From positions 132,876-196,875 of the forward strand of contig JAKJXP020000048.1 in NCBI GenBank assembly GCA_022225965.2: a stretch of DNA of 64,000 bases, in the 5' to 3' direction. Within the stretch, counting starts at the first letter, position 1. Each line of letters starts with the position of its first letter. Below, piece after piece: positions 20,417 to 31,033 of this stretch. The notes beneath the pieces are model-generated. The model saw nothing but the letters and a program-made list of their open reading frames with translations. It was not told the origin of the DNA and ran no database searches. The translations under genes were made by a program, and so were the position numbers. The DNA is from Diatrype stigma (taxonomy: Eukaryota; Ascomycota; Sordariomycetes; Xylariales; Diatrypaceae).

Positions 20417-21108
20417 CTAGTTGCGGCTTCTTGTCAACTCACTTTGAGCCGTAGCAGTAGGTCCACCCTTTACTGGAGCATCACCGGGCACTCTCTTCTC
20501 GCCCTCGGTGATATCGTGAATGTTTTGCCTGTTGATGGGCTCCCCCGCGTGCTTTTGGGCTTGGGCGGTAGGCCCTCCTCTGACGGGATCATCATCGCCC
20601 GTCAGGCGCTTCTCGGCATCCGTCACGGAGGAGATGGTACTGGAGTCCAGCTTCGGTGTACGCTTTTATTGGGCGAGCATGTGGTGTAAGCATATGGCAT
20701 GGCAGCTTGGATATGTTGGGGAGGCCATTCATTGCTGAATGCTCGGCGGAAACTTACATTGGAAGAAGAAGCCGCGCTTTGGGCGAAGGCAGTGGGCCCT
20801 CCTTGTACGGGGGCGTCTTCGAAGGTCACATTCTTCTCGCCTCGGTTGATGGCGGATATGGCATCGCCGGACAGCGGCTCGCCGGCGTGCTTCTGGGCCT
20901 GCGCGGTAGGGCCGCCTTTTCTGGGCTGGTCTAAACCGGTGAGGTCCTTCTCTCTGGCTGTGACTTCGGAGATGGTGTCGGAGTGTAGCGTCGTGTTGCT
21001 AGCCATCCTCTTTGCGTATGACGGACATTGGCCTTGGAATTGCTGGCTTGCGATGGGTCGGTTGATGGAAGAGAGCCTTAAGGCTCGGGCGATGATCGTA
21101 CGGGACAT
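20417..21108 (-). CDS. SMP/LEA-like protein with possible mitochondrial presequence
   Basis: Two exons, 20758-21108 and 20417-20650, giving 194 residues; the 107-bp intron has a GTAAGT donor and CGAAG acceptor. The first 35 residues (MSRTIIARALRLSSINRP...) are rich in Arg, Ser and Leu with no acid, like a mitochondrial targeting signal. The rest is two tandem units of about 70 residues, each with two GGPTAxAQ motifs, one followed by KHAGEP, and EKxLTG/EKxVxG linkers, as in fungal proteins with a seed-maturation-protein (SMP) domain. Such proteins are hydrophilic, disordered and linked to desiccation and stress tolerance in plants; the role here is inferred. The intron falls between the two units, suggesting an internal duplication. 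Confidence 0.82.
20651..20757 (-). other. intron in the SMP gene
   Basis: 107 bp, GTAAGT donor; splicing at CGAAG keeps phase 0 and joins the two repeat units. Confidence 0.65.
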
Positions 21109-21556
21109 ATCTTCTTTATTGTTGACGTGAAGAATGCAAGGATTTGATCACGATTAATTCCCCCATTTGAAAATGAAATATTTATGTTATATATATACCT
21201 AGGTACCGTTGTTGTAGTTCAACTCGTACCTGATCGATGATGTCCCCAATGATGTAATGGATCGGTGCTCCCCGTTGCACTACGTAACCCCCCTGAACGT
21301 GGGTTGCCAAGCCTTGATGGTGCTGTATGGGGATAGTTTGTGGCAAGTCTAAACCACTGTAGAATACCAGGTTATGGCACCGCCCCACAGCCTCAACTCG
21401 ATAACCCTAAATTCGTAATGTGGTGACGTCGCGTGAATCATAGATCTAGTAAATAATCCTAGCTTCTATTGTGTCGAACTGTGGCAGAGATTATAAGAAA
21501 AAAAAAAAAAAAAAACAAGAAGCTTCCTCACAGGCTCGTTCCTATTCCTGCTGACC
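21109..21556. other. intergenic region
   Basis: 448 bases between the SMP promoter and the 3' end of the split oxidoreductase. There is a TACCTAGGTACC palindrome near 21197 and a 17-A tract near 21499. No gene. Confidence 0.6.
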
Positions 21557-23010
21557 CTAAACTTTCTCACATATGGCCGCAATTACAAGTTTCAAGAAGC
21601 GCCTTATAAAGCCAAGCCTACCCCAAGTACCATTAATTGTGTTTGCCGTGAGATCCAATGGGGGCGTGTCCTCCCAGCCGTCCATTATGATGCGCGCTGC
21701 ATTTACACCTGCCCTGAAACCATCTTCGTGAAATCCGAATCCCATCCAAGCCCCCGCGAAGGCCACACCAGTGACACCGTTAATCAGGTGAATCTTACCG
21801 GCCATGATAATACTCTCTGAGCTAATTAGGGGGTGATAGTATACGTGGGTGCTCTGTATTGAAGACGGGTCGATTGGGGCAGAACCACCACATCGACTTA
21901 CCGGATTCATGGTAACGAGGGCCCGACCCGGACTTCCTGGCTCCCCCGGAAACGGGATCGCCTGTAGTTTGTTCATGTCGAAGGTGATGGAGATCTTCGT
22001 CGACCCCAACTCTGGAAGACTGTGCTCGAGAAGGCTGTTCTTCGCTGTCTCCCTGGTGATTCTTTTGTCTAGAAAGCAATTCCACGCTGTGCGGGCAAAT
22101 TGGCTCCTTGGAAGGCACTAGAATTAGTTAGCCACAACCTGCTTAGAGCTGTATCTTCTTCGTTTTTGTCCCCGCTACAAGGTCATATTAATATAGGAAC
22201 GGGCCTCGCATTGACACCTACAGACTCGTCCGAATGTAGATAGCATATGTTTCTGCTAGTCTTGAAACAGCTAAGAATCTTGCTCTCTAGAGCTGTGGCA
22301 CCGTCTCCGAGGAGAGCAAGAGCTTGATTGGCATGTATGGCAAGTACCACATGATCGAAAGTCTCACAGGAGTCGTCTGCAAAAAAGAGTGACACATTTC
22401 GGCCAACTCGTGATATCTTGTGTATCGGGGTCCTTAAATGGAGCCGATGATTGGACGGCATGCTGCGTTGGAACGCCTCGACGTAAGTCCGCGATCCATT
22501 TCGAAACGCGCGCCACTTAAGCGTTTTTACAATAGTATCCAAAAGACCACGGTGTAGCCTTAAGAGTAAGTATTTATTAATAACCCTGTTCGGGTGTTCC
22601 AAGTTAGAAGTGGGTTGAGCAGATTTACATGAACTGGATGAGGGACTTTGCAGGAAAGGTACGCGCGAACTCGTCTGGGTCGGTGCACCAGGGAGCGGCT
22701 ACCATGGGAATGAGGTAGTAAGTTATGAATCTCTCGGAATATCCCTGTCTTTTCAAGTAGTCGCCAATGGACTCAAGATGCTTTTGCTTGATGTCATTCT
22801 CGAGGATATCATCGCATGTGTTCTTACCGCAGGGTCCCACGCCTCCCATGTGTTGGGAAGTACTGGATCCTTCGTGGAGAATATCTTTAGCGAAAAGGCT
22901 AAAACGGACAATATCAAATATTATGCGCCAGAACCATGGTCTTAATAATCTCGACAGGCTGCCAATGAAAGCGAAGATGGAATGGCTATTCCAGTCGAAG
23001 GTTTCGTTAG
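21557..23010 (-). pseudogene. 3' two thirds of an FAD/NAD(P)-binding amine-oxidase-like gene, separated by a Copia insertion
   Basis: Three coding segments: 22629-23005 (plus the target duplicate 23006-23010), 22222-22558 and 21557-22117, joined by introns of 70 and 104 bp with GTAAAT/TTAAG and GTAGGT/TCTAG ends. The reading gives DWNSHSIFAFIGS, WRIIFDIVRF, YLKRQGYSERFITYYLIPMVAAPWCTDP, RNGSRTYVEAF, CETFDHVVLAIHANQAL, YLHSDES, LPRSQFARTAWN and the C-terminal GVAFAGAWMGFGFHEDGF. This is the NAD/FAD-binding amine oxidase family often found next to cyclopropane-fatty-acid-synthase genes; no such neighbour is seen here. No frameshift or premature stop occurs in these exons. A GTAAGT...TACAG stretch of 48 bases near 21867-21914 could be an optional intron. 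Its start and dinucleotide-binding exon lie at 30.7-31.0 kb, so the gene is almost certainly inactive. Confidence 0.85.
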
Positions 23011-23194
23011 TGTCGCGATATAGGGGCTACATAGGAAAGCTTAAATTACATAACCAGGTGATTTGCATTTAATGGCTTGGCATATTATATATAAAAAGCT
23101 TTTCCGTTCCTTAAATTAAAGATCGCTTTTTTTTATATAGATAATTAAATTTATATCCGAATTTTTCTTTACTTATAATTTATTGAATGCGATA
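23011..23194 (+). repeat. 5' LTR of the Copia element
   Basis: 184 bp; pairs with 30492-30675. Followed at 23195 by ATTATGAGTTC, a RIP-altered version of the GTTATGAGCTC primer site. Confidence 0.88.
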
Positions 23195-24299
23195 ATTATG
23201 AGTTCAATGCTTTAAGCTAATCGCGAAAATTAAATAACCATTTAAAGATTTATTTTTTATATTTTAATAACGTTTATTTAATTATTTTTTCCTTGCTTTA
23301 TATTTGCTTTTTTTTATATACATTTCAAATTCGTTTAAAATAACCTTTGTTTTTGTAAATAAAAAAGATCCTATCGAAACTAATGCCTTTATGTCCGATT
23401 AAAAAACTTACCTTAAGTGATTCGTTTTTTTGCAATTTTACGCTGGCGTTCGTAATATTTGGAAATACGTTAATCCAAACGGTTTAAACGTTCCCGATTT
23501 TTTTATCAAAAACGAAAAGCTCGAAACTTTTTTTGCCTTTAAAAAGCGCAGGACTTAAAAGGCACAAAAGTTTATCGATTTTCGATTATACGTTTGAAAC
23601 CATTTAAACGACGATATAAAAAATAAAATCCCGAAATCCATTTTAAAAGATGCCCTTCCTAAAAACAGCGAATTTAAGGAGATTTACGATACTAGCATTA
23701 AATAAAGCACTTTCGACCGAACGTATCGATTCGAACGTAACGCTTTCCTTATTGCGATTAATAACTGGATTATTAAAATTATAAATAAAAATATATTTAA
23801 ATTATGCATGTTTCGGATTTTCTTAAAAAAACAACCCAATATCGTTTAAGCGTTTGTTAGGCAATTAAAGAAAAAATATGCCCTATTTAAAGTTATAATT
23901 TAATTAACCGTTAAAAAGCGGTATCGAGTTGTGCTTATATATATAGGTAATTGCCAAGTAAAGTCCGAAAAATGGTTTAAGAACTGGCAATTCGCTTATA
24001 TCGAAATTAACGCATATAAGTTTTTTAAGGTTTAAGGTATATTCGTTATAAAGGATTTCTTAATTACAATGGGAAAGCGTTTTATAATTACCTGGGTTTA
24101 ACGGAAATACGATAACCTAATCGCTAATAACAAAAAGGGTTTACTTACTTTTATGCTTAAGCAATATGCTAATTTCTTTTTTGCCTTATTCGAAAATTAG
24201 ATTTTTAATCCTATACGGAAAGGGATCGGCCAGTTTATAACCTTAGGGGGTAATTTCTTTAACAAAACTGAAGGATTTTCTAAATAAAAGACCGACGTT

Positions 24300-27200
24300 G
24301 TTCCGATTTGCTCCTATAAGCCCGATAAAGTTTGGATAAAACCGGGATTAGCTAAAAGGTATTATTGGCTTATAAAAAAATGCATGTTCCTTAATTACGT
24401 TATAACTAATGCTTACGTTAATTATTATTATGAAAAAAAAAACGGGAAATTAAAAGATATTAAAGATCGTTATAAATTTCCTTAATAGGAAAGTTTACGC
24501 AAAAAAGTAAAGAATTCCGGATAAAGCTTTTTTTTTAGGCCTAATGGCTTTAAAACGTAAGCGAAAGAATCGTTAAATGGCCCTTAAAAAAGCGTAATCG
24601 TTGCTTTAATAAATCCTACGCTTTTTATTAATTCTTATGAATATTTCTTTACGATTAGGTAAAGGCGTTATCCTTTAATAAATAGCATTTTCCTAAATAA
24701 CTGTAATGTTATGTATTTGATTAATAATAAGAAATTAATTATTCCAAATAGCTTTAAGCCCTTTAAAAATGAAATAACGATTAAGGTTAACATTAATATA
24801 ATTCCGATTTCGGGCATAGGCATTCGGGTATTTCCTAAGGTATTAAATGATTCGAAAAATAAAGGAACCGTAAATTTGGTTTTAAAAGATATGGCAATCG
24901 TTAAAAGGTTTTATATTAACATTATTTTAAAAGTTCGTTTTATGAAAAAGTTTTCGATTTGATATAATGGTTTGAATTGCTTTTTTAAATGGGGAAAAAA
25001 AAAGTCCGGGTTTTTATTTATTTAGCTTAGGCGTATTTATAATTTAGTTTTTTTTGAATACAAGTTTTTTTCTTTTTATATAAGCATTTTAAACGAAATA
25101 CCAGTAAGCCTTAACGGCATAATAATTCCTTTAACGATCGATAAAAAAAAAAAAACATTGCGGAAGCTTTTAATAACTTATTTACGTATTCGAACGGATT
25201 CGGAAGCTTTATGGCATATGCGATTTGGGCATTTAGGTACCCGTGTTTTTAAAGCGTTCGTTAAAAACGCTAAAAATATGGAAATTAATGGAATTAAAAC
25301 TATCGATTATAAGCATTACGTATAAGCAAAGGTTAAACGTATAATTATTCGAATCCCATTTAAAAATCGATTTTATAAACCGTTTTATCGTATTTCGTAA
25401 AATTGGTTTAAATTTTTAAGGGATTACGATGGTTTTATTAATTTCATGGTAATTAAAAACGAATATAATATTACGCTTTGGATTTTTCTTATGAGGAACC
25501 GATAATTGCAAACCGCCTTAAAGATTTGGAAAAACTTTAAAAGCTAAATGCGACGCCGTTTTAAATTTGCGATTTATATTATCCGTTAAGACAACGATAT
25601 AAAGACGATTGCGTTTAAAGGCTTTTCGGAATTTAAAAAATGGATGCAGGAAGAAAATATTAAGAGCGAATTTATATTATTTTATACCAAAAAGCTTAAT
25701 AAAGGAATAAAACGAACTGGAGGTATATTATTTAAACGTATTATTGCAATAATAAGCTTTTTAAACCTATCTTAAAAATTCTGGTCCGAAGTTGTGTATA
25801 TAATTATATAGCTATATAATATAAGCCCGAATAACGCTTATTAGCTGCATTTTTTTTTAAAGGTTTTCGATTAATGGTTCCATAAGTACTTTCGTTAATA
25901 CAGTCCAGAAATTACGAAATCCCTTATAGCCGATTTCCGTCCTAACTGGGGCTTTATATTTGCTTATAGCTATAAAACGTATCCTTTGGATAAAGCTAAA
26001 TAAGCTTATTAGGATAAACGAACGTATAAGGTCCAGCCAAAAACTTATATCGGATATTTAATAAGTTACGTTATAATAAACCTTTGAAAGATCTAAATAT
26101 TAAAGCTGGACCAAATTATTATTACGCATAATATTACTTTTAACGAAAGGATCTTTTATATACCGGAAAAAGAAAAGATAAAGGCGCTTCCGAAAGATAT
26201 TATTTAAAAGATCGCCGATGCTTTTTATTAACCTATAAAGGTAAATCCTTATAAAACTGTATTAAAAGCTTTCGACGCATGGAACCAATTGAATGAAAAA
26301 GCTTTAAAATTACAGTTAAGGGATAAGCCTTTTTCCGAAAAAGAAATACTGAATGGCCAATCGATAGATTAAAATTCAGGGATAAAGGAGCTTTTTTAAA
26401 ATACAGCTTATAAAAAACTTTTAATCCTTTTTTCGAAGCTATCCATTATTAATTACGAGGCTAAAGGATTAGCCGAGGATTTAATTACTGCTTACGGCGA
26501 CGTATTCGAAAGCATTTTATATACGGAAAATGTAAACGTTAAAAATTAACCTATAAATATAACAAGTAATTTCGATAAAGAACCGTTAATTACGGATCCA
26601 TTCCGTTTAAATGCTATTCGAATAAATAAAGGCGGTACTAATACTTAAAATAAAAGCTCCGGCAAAATATAAGACTTTCGTTATATCATACCTAAGGAAA
26701 AAGATATAAAAAGTATCATTATTATGAAAAAAAACGAACCGATAGCCTTTATATAATCGAGCGTTACCCGAAAAAAAAAACGCGCAGCCAAAACGAATAC
26801 TTTTAGTACCAAATAAATGCGCGAATCTTTTTAGTTAACGAAAAAAAGCATACGTTTAAATCTTAATAATAACTCGAAAGCTTTTGGCTCGGAGGTAAAT
26901 GCTTTATTAAAAGTATTTATTATAATATAATCGAAGGATTTTCCATTTAAAAAACAAAAAAAAATGAACTAATACGAATTACGAACCTTTATGTTTTCGT
27001 TCGAAAATATTATCCAGCATTTAGGTGGAATTTATAAAACCCTTTATTCCGTAATTACTATAGCGATTAATTAAAAGCATGCGTTTAAAATAAACGCTGC
27101 ATTTAATATGTCCAAAATATATAAAGACTAATTTATTAAGCCATTTTCTAAGAATTAAAGAAAACTTAATAACCACTTTTTAAATGTTTTATTTAAAAAA

Positions 27201-28720
27201 AATGCTTATTTCGAAATACGTATATTAATAAAAAAAAAAACGTAAAAATATTAAAAAAGAAATTAACGTTAAAATAAATCCATATTCTTAAAATGGATAT
27301 TCATTTATAAATTTAACGAAAACGGATTCCTTATTCGAACGAAATTACGGCTTTGCATACGCGGAAATCTTTAACGAAAAAAGACTATCGAAAGTACTTA
27401 CGTTATTATTTTGGCATTTCGTACGTTTAAAACGGCAATGGCCATTGCAGTTAAATTCGACTTAAAGGTCCGACAGTTTAACGTCGTTACTGCTTTCCTT
27501 AATGCAAAAAAAAAAAGCGAAATATTAATAATATACGAACTTCCTAAAAAATTTAAATAGCCCGAAATAATAATCGAACTTAAAAAAGCTTTATATAAAT
27601 TAAAGGACTTTTTTATGTTTTAATATAAGGAATTTTCTATTACCTTTAAAACGTTAGGGCTTATTCCGTTTATAAAAAACCCATGCCTTTTTATTAATAA
27701 GGACGGAACGATTTTAATGGTTTTTTTCGTAAACGATATTTTTCTGTTTTATTATAAAAATAATCAAAACGCAGCAAACGATCTTAATAAAAAGCTATAA
27801 AGTATTTACGAAATAAAGGACCAAGGTTTAGTAACCTGGTTTTTAAAAATCCGAATAAATAAAAACCGTAAAGCGAAACAAATTTATTTGGCTTATGATT
27901 AATACATAAAGAAAATCGTTATACGCTTTGGACTTAATAATAATGTTAATTCTTTTTTTATTTCCATAAAAATCGAGCCTTTTATTAAGTATAAGGGAAG
28001 CGCTATTAAGGAATAAATAAAAGCATACCAAAAACGTATTAGCTCGATTCTGTATATAGCAATAATAATTAAATCAAATATAGCCTACGTTATTTTTACG
28101 CTTTTAAAGTTCTTTATAAATCCAAAACCAAAACATTTAGCAATAGCAAATCGAATAATTTCTTATTTATATAATACAAGGTTTTTAGGAATTATGTATG
28201 AAAGGTTTAATAAAGAAATATAAGCATTGTTTATAATAAAAAATGTTTTTTTTATAAACGACGAAAAAATAAGACGCTTAATAGCAGGCTATATTATAAC
28301 GCTTTTTAACGGTTCTATTATATAAAAAGTAACTCGGCAAAATATAATATCGACTTTTATAATAAAAGCTAAGCTACTCGTTCTTTCGGATATAACTAAA
28401 AAAATAATGGCCTTTTAACGCTTGTTCCGAAATTTCCAGCTAAATTTAAAGGAGCTTTAAAGGATTTATTATAATAATTAATAAACGATTAAGTTAATTA
28501 TTAATAATTAAGCAAAAATAAATACAAAGCTCCGTTATATAAATATATAAAACATATGGCTTAAATAGGAATATAAAAAGGGATTTTTCGAAGTTATTTA
28601 TTTTATTATTAATTAAATGCTAATTAACGGTTTAATTAAGGCATTAAATAAATAAAGCTTTAAATATTTTAAGGCTTTGCTTAATTTTTAAAACATACGG
28701 CACATTAGGGATAAAAATTA
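24300..28720 (+). pseudogene. degenerate Copia gag-pol (integrase, RT, RNase H)
   Basis: Translated in the + strand it shows the order integrase, reverse transcriptase, RNase H with numerous RIP-type stops and substitutions, including Cys to Tyr in the integrase zinc finger (near 25300) and Asp to Asn in both visible RT aspartate motifs. No part is expected to be functional; the boundaries are approximate. Confidence 0.8.
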
Positions 28721-28937
28721 TTAATGGAAAGCAAGAAAAATTTAATAAAGAGGCTCGCCGGCCTTTATATCGAAAACCTAATTAGTCCCGTAAAGCACCG
28801 TATCGCGAAGCGTAAGATAAGTTTTAAAAATATATTCCGAAAGGCAGTAATAACGAAAGCATAACCATTTTTCTTTTAAGCGAACCTAAAAAATAATAAC
28901 CGGTAAAGCATCGGTTACCGCATTTGGGCCGCCGAAA

Positions 28938-29075
28938 GGGTTTTTTTTGTTTTCGTTTTCGCTTTCGTTTTTGCTTTCGCTTTCGCTTTTGCTTTTTTCT
29001 TTTTTTTTCTTTTTTTCGTTTTTTTTTTTTTTCTTTTCTTTTTCCTTTTCGTTCTTTTTTTTTTTCCGTTTTTCG
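28938..29075. repeat. polypyrimidine low-complexity tract inside the Copia element
   Basis: Nearly continuous T/C with CTTTCG and CTTTTT units. Read on the minus strand it encodes Lys/Glu-rich runs downstream of the antisense reading frame. Confidence 0.8.
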
Positions 29076-29390
29076 GTAAAAGCAGTTACCGGCTTTTTAT
29101 TTCAATTAACGGGTTAAAAGTTCGGGACGCCTTTAGTTTCGAACTGGAAAAGCAATACGCGAAGGCCGCGGCGTAACGCGAAAACGTTTTAAAAGTAATT
29201 AATGGAACAAAAAAAAGGGAAAGGAATAAGCATTTATTTTTCGGCGATTACCTTCGAAAATGGCCACCATTTAACGCGTTAAGTTATGGGCGGCTGCGGA
29301 ATTAAAGCAAAGGAATTAACTTTAAAAAATCGATATTCGGATATATGGAATAATTTACGGAACGGCGCATTTGTGTCCGGAAACGTAACG

Positions 29391-30110
29391 TTAATAACGG
29401 CGACCTTTCTTAATGGCGTTTAAATATATCCCGTAAAAGCGTCCGGTTAAAGCAGACCGGATGCATTTAAGACAGGGGGTGGCCCGGGTCGTATCGTCGG
29501 AAAGGGACCGGGCTTTTGGCGCTTTGTTTTTGCCTTTGTTTTTGTTTTTGCTTTTTTTGTTTTTTTTTTTTTTTTTGGAAATACAGGCGGCATTTGGGAT
29601 AGGCGGGGGAATATTCGGCGGTAAACGGCGGCGGATCAAACGACGGCGCGGGCGAAGGGTTTCGGGGACGGCGGAAAAAAAGGCAGGCGGCGGAAACGAA
29701 ACTGGGCGCGGGCGACGGCGAAAAGAAAAACGCGCGGAAATATCGAATCCCTTATTTTCCGAAAAGAAGGAAGCTTCCGAAAAAAAAAGAATACCCGCGT
29801 CCTTTAAACCGAAAAGCGGCTTGTTATTAACGAAGCCAGCTTTTTTCGGCCCAAAGAATAGCTCGTCGTCGGCGGCGGGGGCGAAGGCGCCGAGGAGTTA
29901 GGCCTTTAGTTCGGCCTCGAGTTCGGCGGCGGCGATACGAGCTTTTTCGGCAGCAGCAGCAGCGCGGGCTTATTTTTTAGCAGCAGCGGCGGCGGTACGT
30001 TTTTGGGCGGCGGCGGCGCGGCGAATAGCGTGCCTTTGGACGGCGGCGGCGAATTCGGCGACGGCGCGGGCGCGGTTTTTGCGGCGGGTCTTTAAATTAA
30101 GTCGTTCCAT
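29391..30110 (-). pseudogene. antisense Ala/Lys-rich, Cys-motif reading frame carried by the Copia element
   Basis: From an ATG at 30110 the minus strand reads about 240 codons with only two stops (both TAA, as expected from RIP of CAA). The N-terminal third is Arg/Ala/Lys-rich and probably helical (RTAAAAAKK, AAAAAEKARIAAAELEAELKA); the middle is Pro/Phe/Arg-rich; the end has a Lys/Asn run, then TTRATPCLKCIRSALTGR and, past the first stop, RYVSGHKCAVP, where RIP-altered Tyr may have been Cys (C-x2-C ... C-x2-C-x3-H-x-C). Similar Cys/His cores occur in uncharacterised fungal proteins, in my recollection. The region is GC-rich because it has few CpA sites. Its role in the element is unknown. 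Confidence 0.5.
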
Positions 30111-30491
30111 TTTGTTTATTTTAAGGAATGCAATTACGGTTAGTATAAAAGATACGCTTTTGCTTTGATTTTCGGATAAATTATATACCGCTTTATAAAT
30201 AATGCCTAAAGAAAATCAAAAAAAAAGAACAAAACAAAATAAAAAGAACGCTTTATTTATATTTTAACATTTATAAAATAAACGCGTATAATTAATAATG
30301 CATTATTTGGGTAATTATTTATATAATAACGAAAGGAATTATTTATATAGCAATTAAATATGTATTAATTAAATTAAGCTATTACATATTGCAATTGCAT
30401 TTTATTAATTTTATAAAATTACTTTTTATTTATTTAGCAGTTTGCTTTTTTTATAAATTAATATATTTACGCGCAGCTAATTTAAAAAATA

Positions 30492-30675
30492 TGTCGCAAT
30501 ATAGGGGCTACATAAGAAAACTTAAATTACATAACTAGGTAATTTATATTTAATGGCTTGGCATATTATATATAAAGAGCTTTTCCGTTCCTTAAATTAA
30601 AAATCGCTTCTTTTCATATAAATAATTAAATTTATATCCGAATTCTTTCCTATTTGTAATTTGCTGAATGCGATA
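30492..30675 (+). repeat. 3' LTR of the Copia element
   Basis: 184 bp, begins TGTCGCAATATAGGGG and ends GAATGCGATA; followed by the GTTAG target duplicate. Confidence 0.88.
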
Positions 30676-31033
30676 GTTAGTATTAGAGACTCCAAATGAC
30701 ATGTCCGTTGGGATCGTCTCGATGCCTAGTTCCCTAAGGAAAGCATTAAAGTGTATTACTTAAACAATTAGCGAAATGATTTAGTCAAAAAATATGATGG
30801 TATTAAGTTTACAGCTTACGATATGTGACTTCATCCATCACGATGAATCCGGTATCGACACCAACATTGTAGCCGCCCCCTTTAAACGGCACTGAGTTCG
30901 CATGCCCACCGAGCTTGTTGTCAGACTCATAAATTTCCACGGTGCAATCGTGTTTTCTCAACTCCCAGGAGCAGGCTATGCCCGAAATACCACCGCCAAC
31001 GATAGCTATGCGAGGTGCACGAGCTCGTCCCAT
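30676..31033 (-). pseudogene. 5' exons of the same split FAD/NAD(P)-binding oxidoreductase gene
   Basis: Exon 1 is 30820-31033 (ATG at 31033) and exon 2 begins at 30758; the 61-bp intron has a GTAAGC donor and TTTAAG acceptor with GCTAAT near the branch position. The product starts MGRARAPRIAIVGGGISG, with the FAD-binding GGGISG at residues 13-18, then CTVEIYESDNKLGGHANSV and VDTGFIVMDEVTY, and exon 2 gives FLRELGIETIPTDMSFGVSNTN up to the Copia end. The last codons are shared with the target duplicate. Read through to 23005 the frame continues as ETFDWNSHS, for a total of 523 residues if the insertion is ignored. The upstream open frame before the ATG starts only with TTG. Confidence 0.87.

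Larger units (their letters stand above)
23006..30680 (+). mobile_element. RIP-mutated Ty1/Copia retrotransposon inserted in an oxidoreductase exon
   Basis: 184-bp LTRs at 23011-23194 and 30492-30675 begin TGTCGC and end GCGATA (from GCGACA) and differ by transitions. GTTAG is duplicated at 23006-23010 and 30676-30680. A degraded pol on the + strand runs about 24.3-28.7 kb: LWHMRFGHLG of the pre-integrase region near 25210, reverse transcriptase VVTAFLNAK near 27480, the active-site box as FFVNDIF near 27725 (Asp to Asn), and the RNase H end KVTRQNIISTFIIKAKLLVLS near 28330. Gene order integrase before RT identifies Copia. Many stops are TAA/TAG at former CAA/CAG/TGG. At 7665 bp it is longer than common Copia elements because of about 2 kb after pol, which holds an antisense reading frame. 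It cannot move. Confidence 0.92.

Noticed and set aside
20417..20626. separate 69-residue protein starting at 20626
   Set aside because: That start is GTG; the frame is exon 2 of the SMP gene with the same repeat motif as exon 1.
22586..22628. 43-bp intron in the split oxidoreductase
   Set aside because: Too short and it adds residues; the acceptor at 22559 gives a 70-bp intron and an ungapped match to the family pattern recalled.
28938..29075. CRISPR-like or telomeric repeat
   Set aside because: Simple polypyrimidine, no spacer structure or telomere unit; the organism is a fungus.
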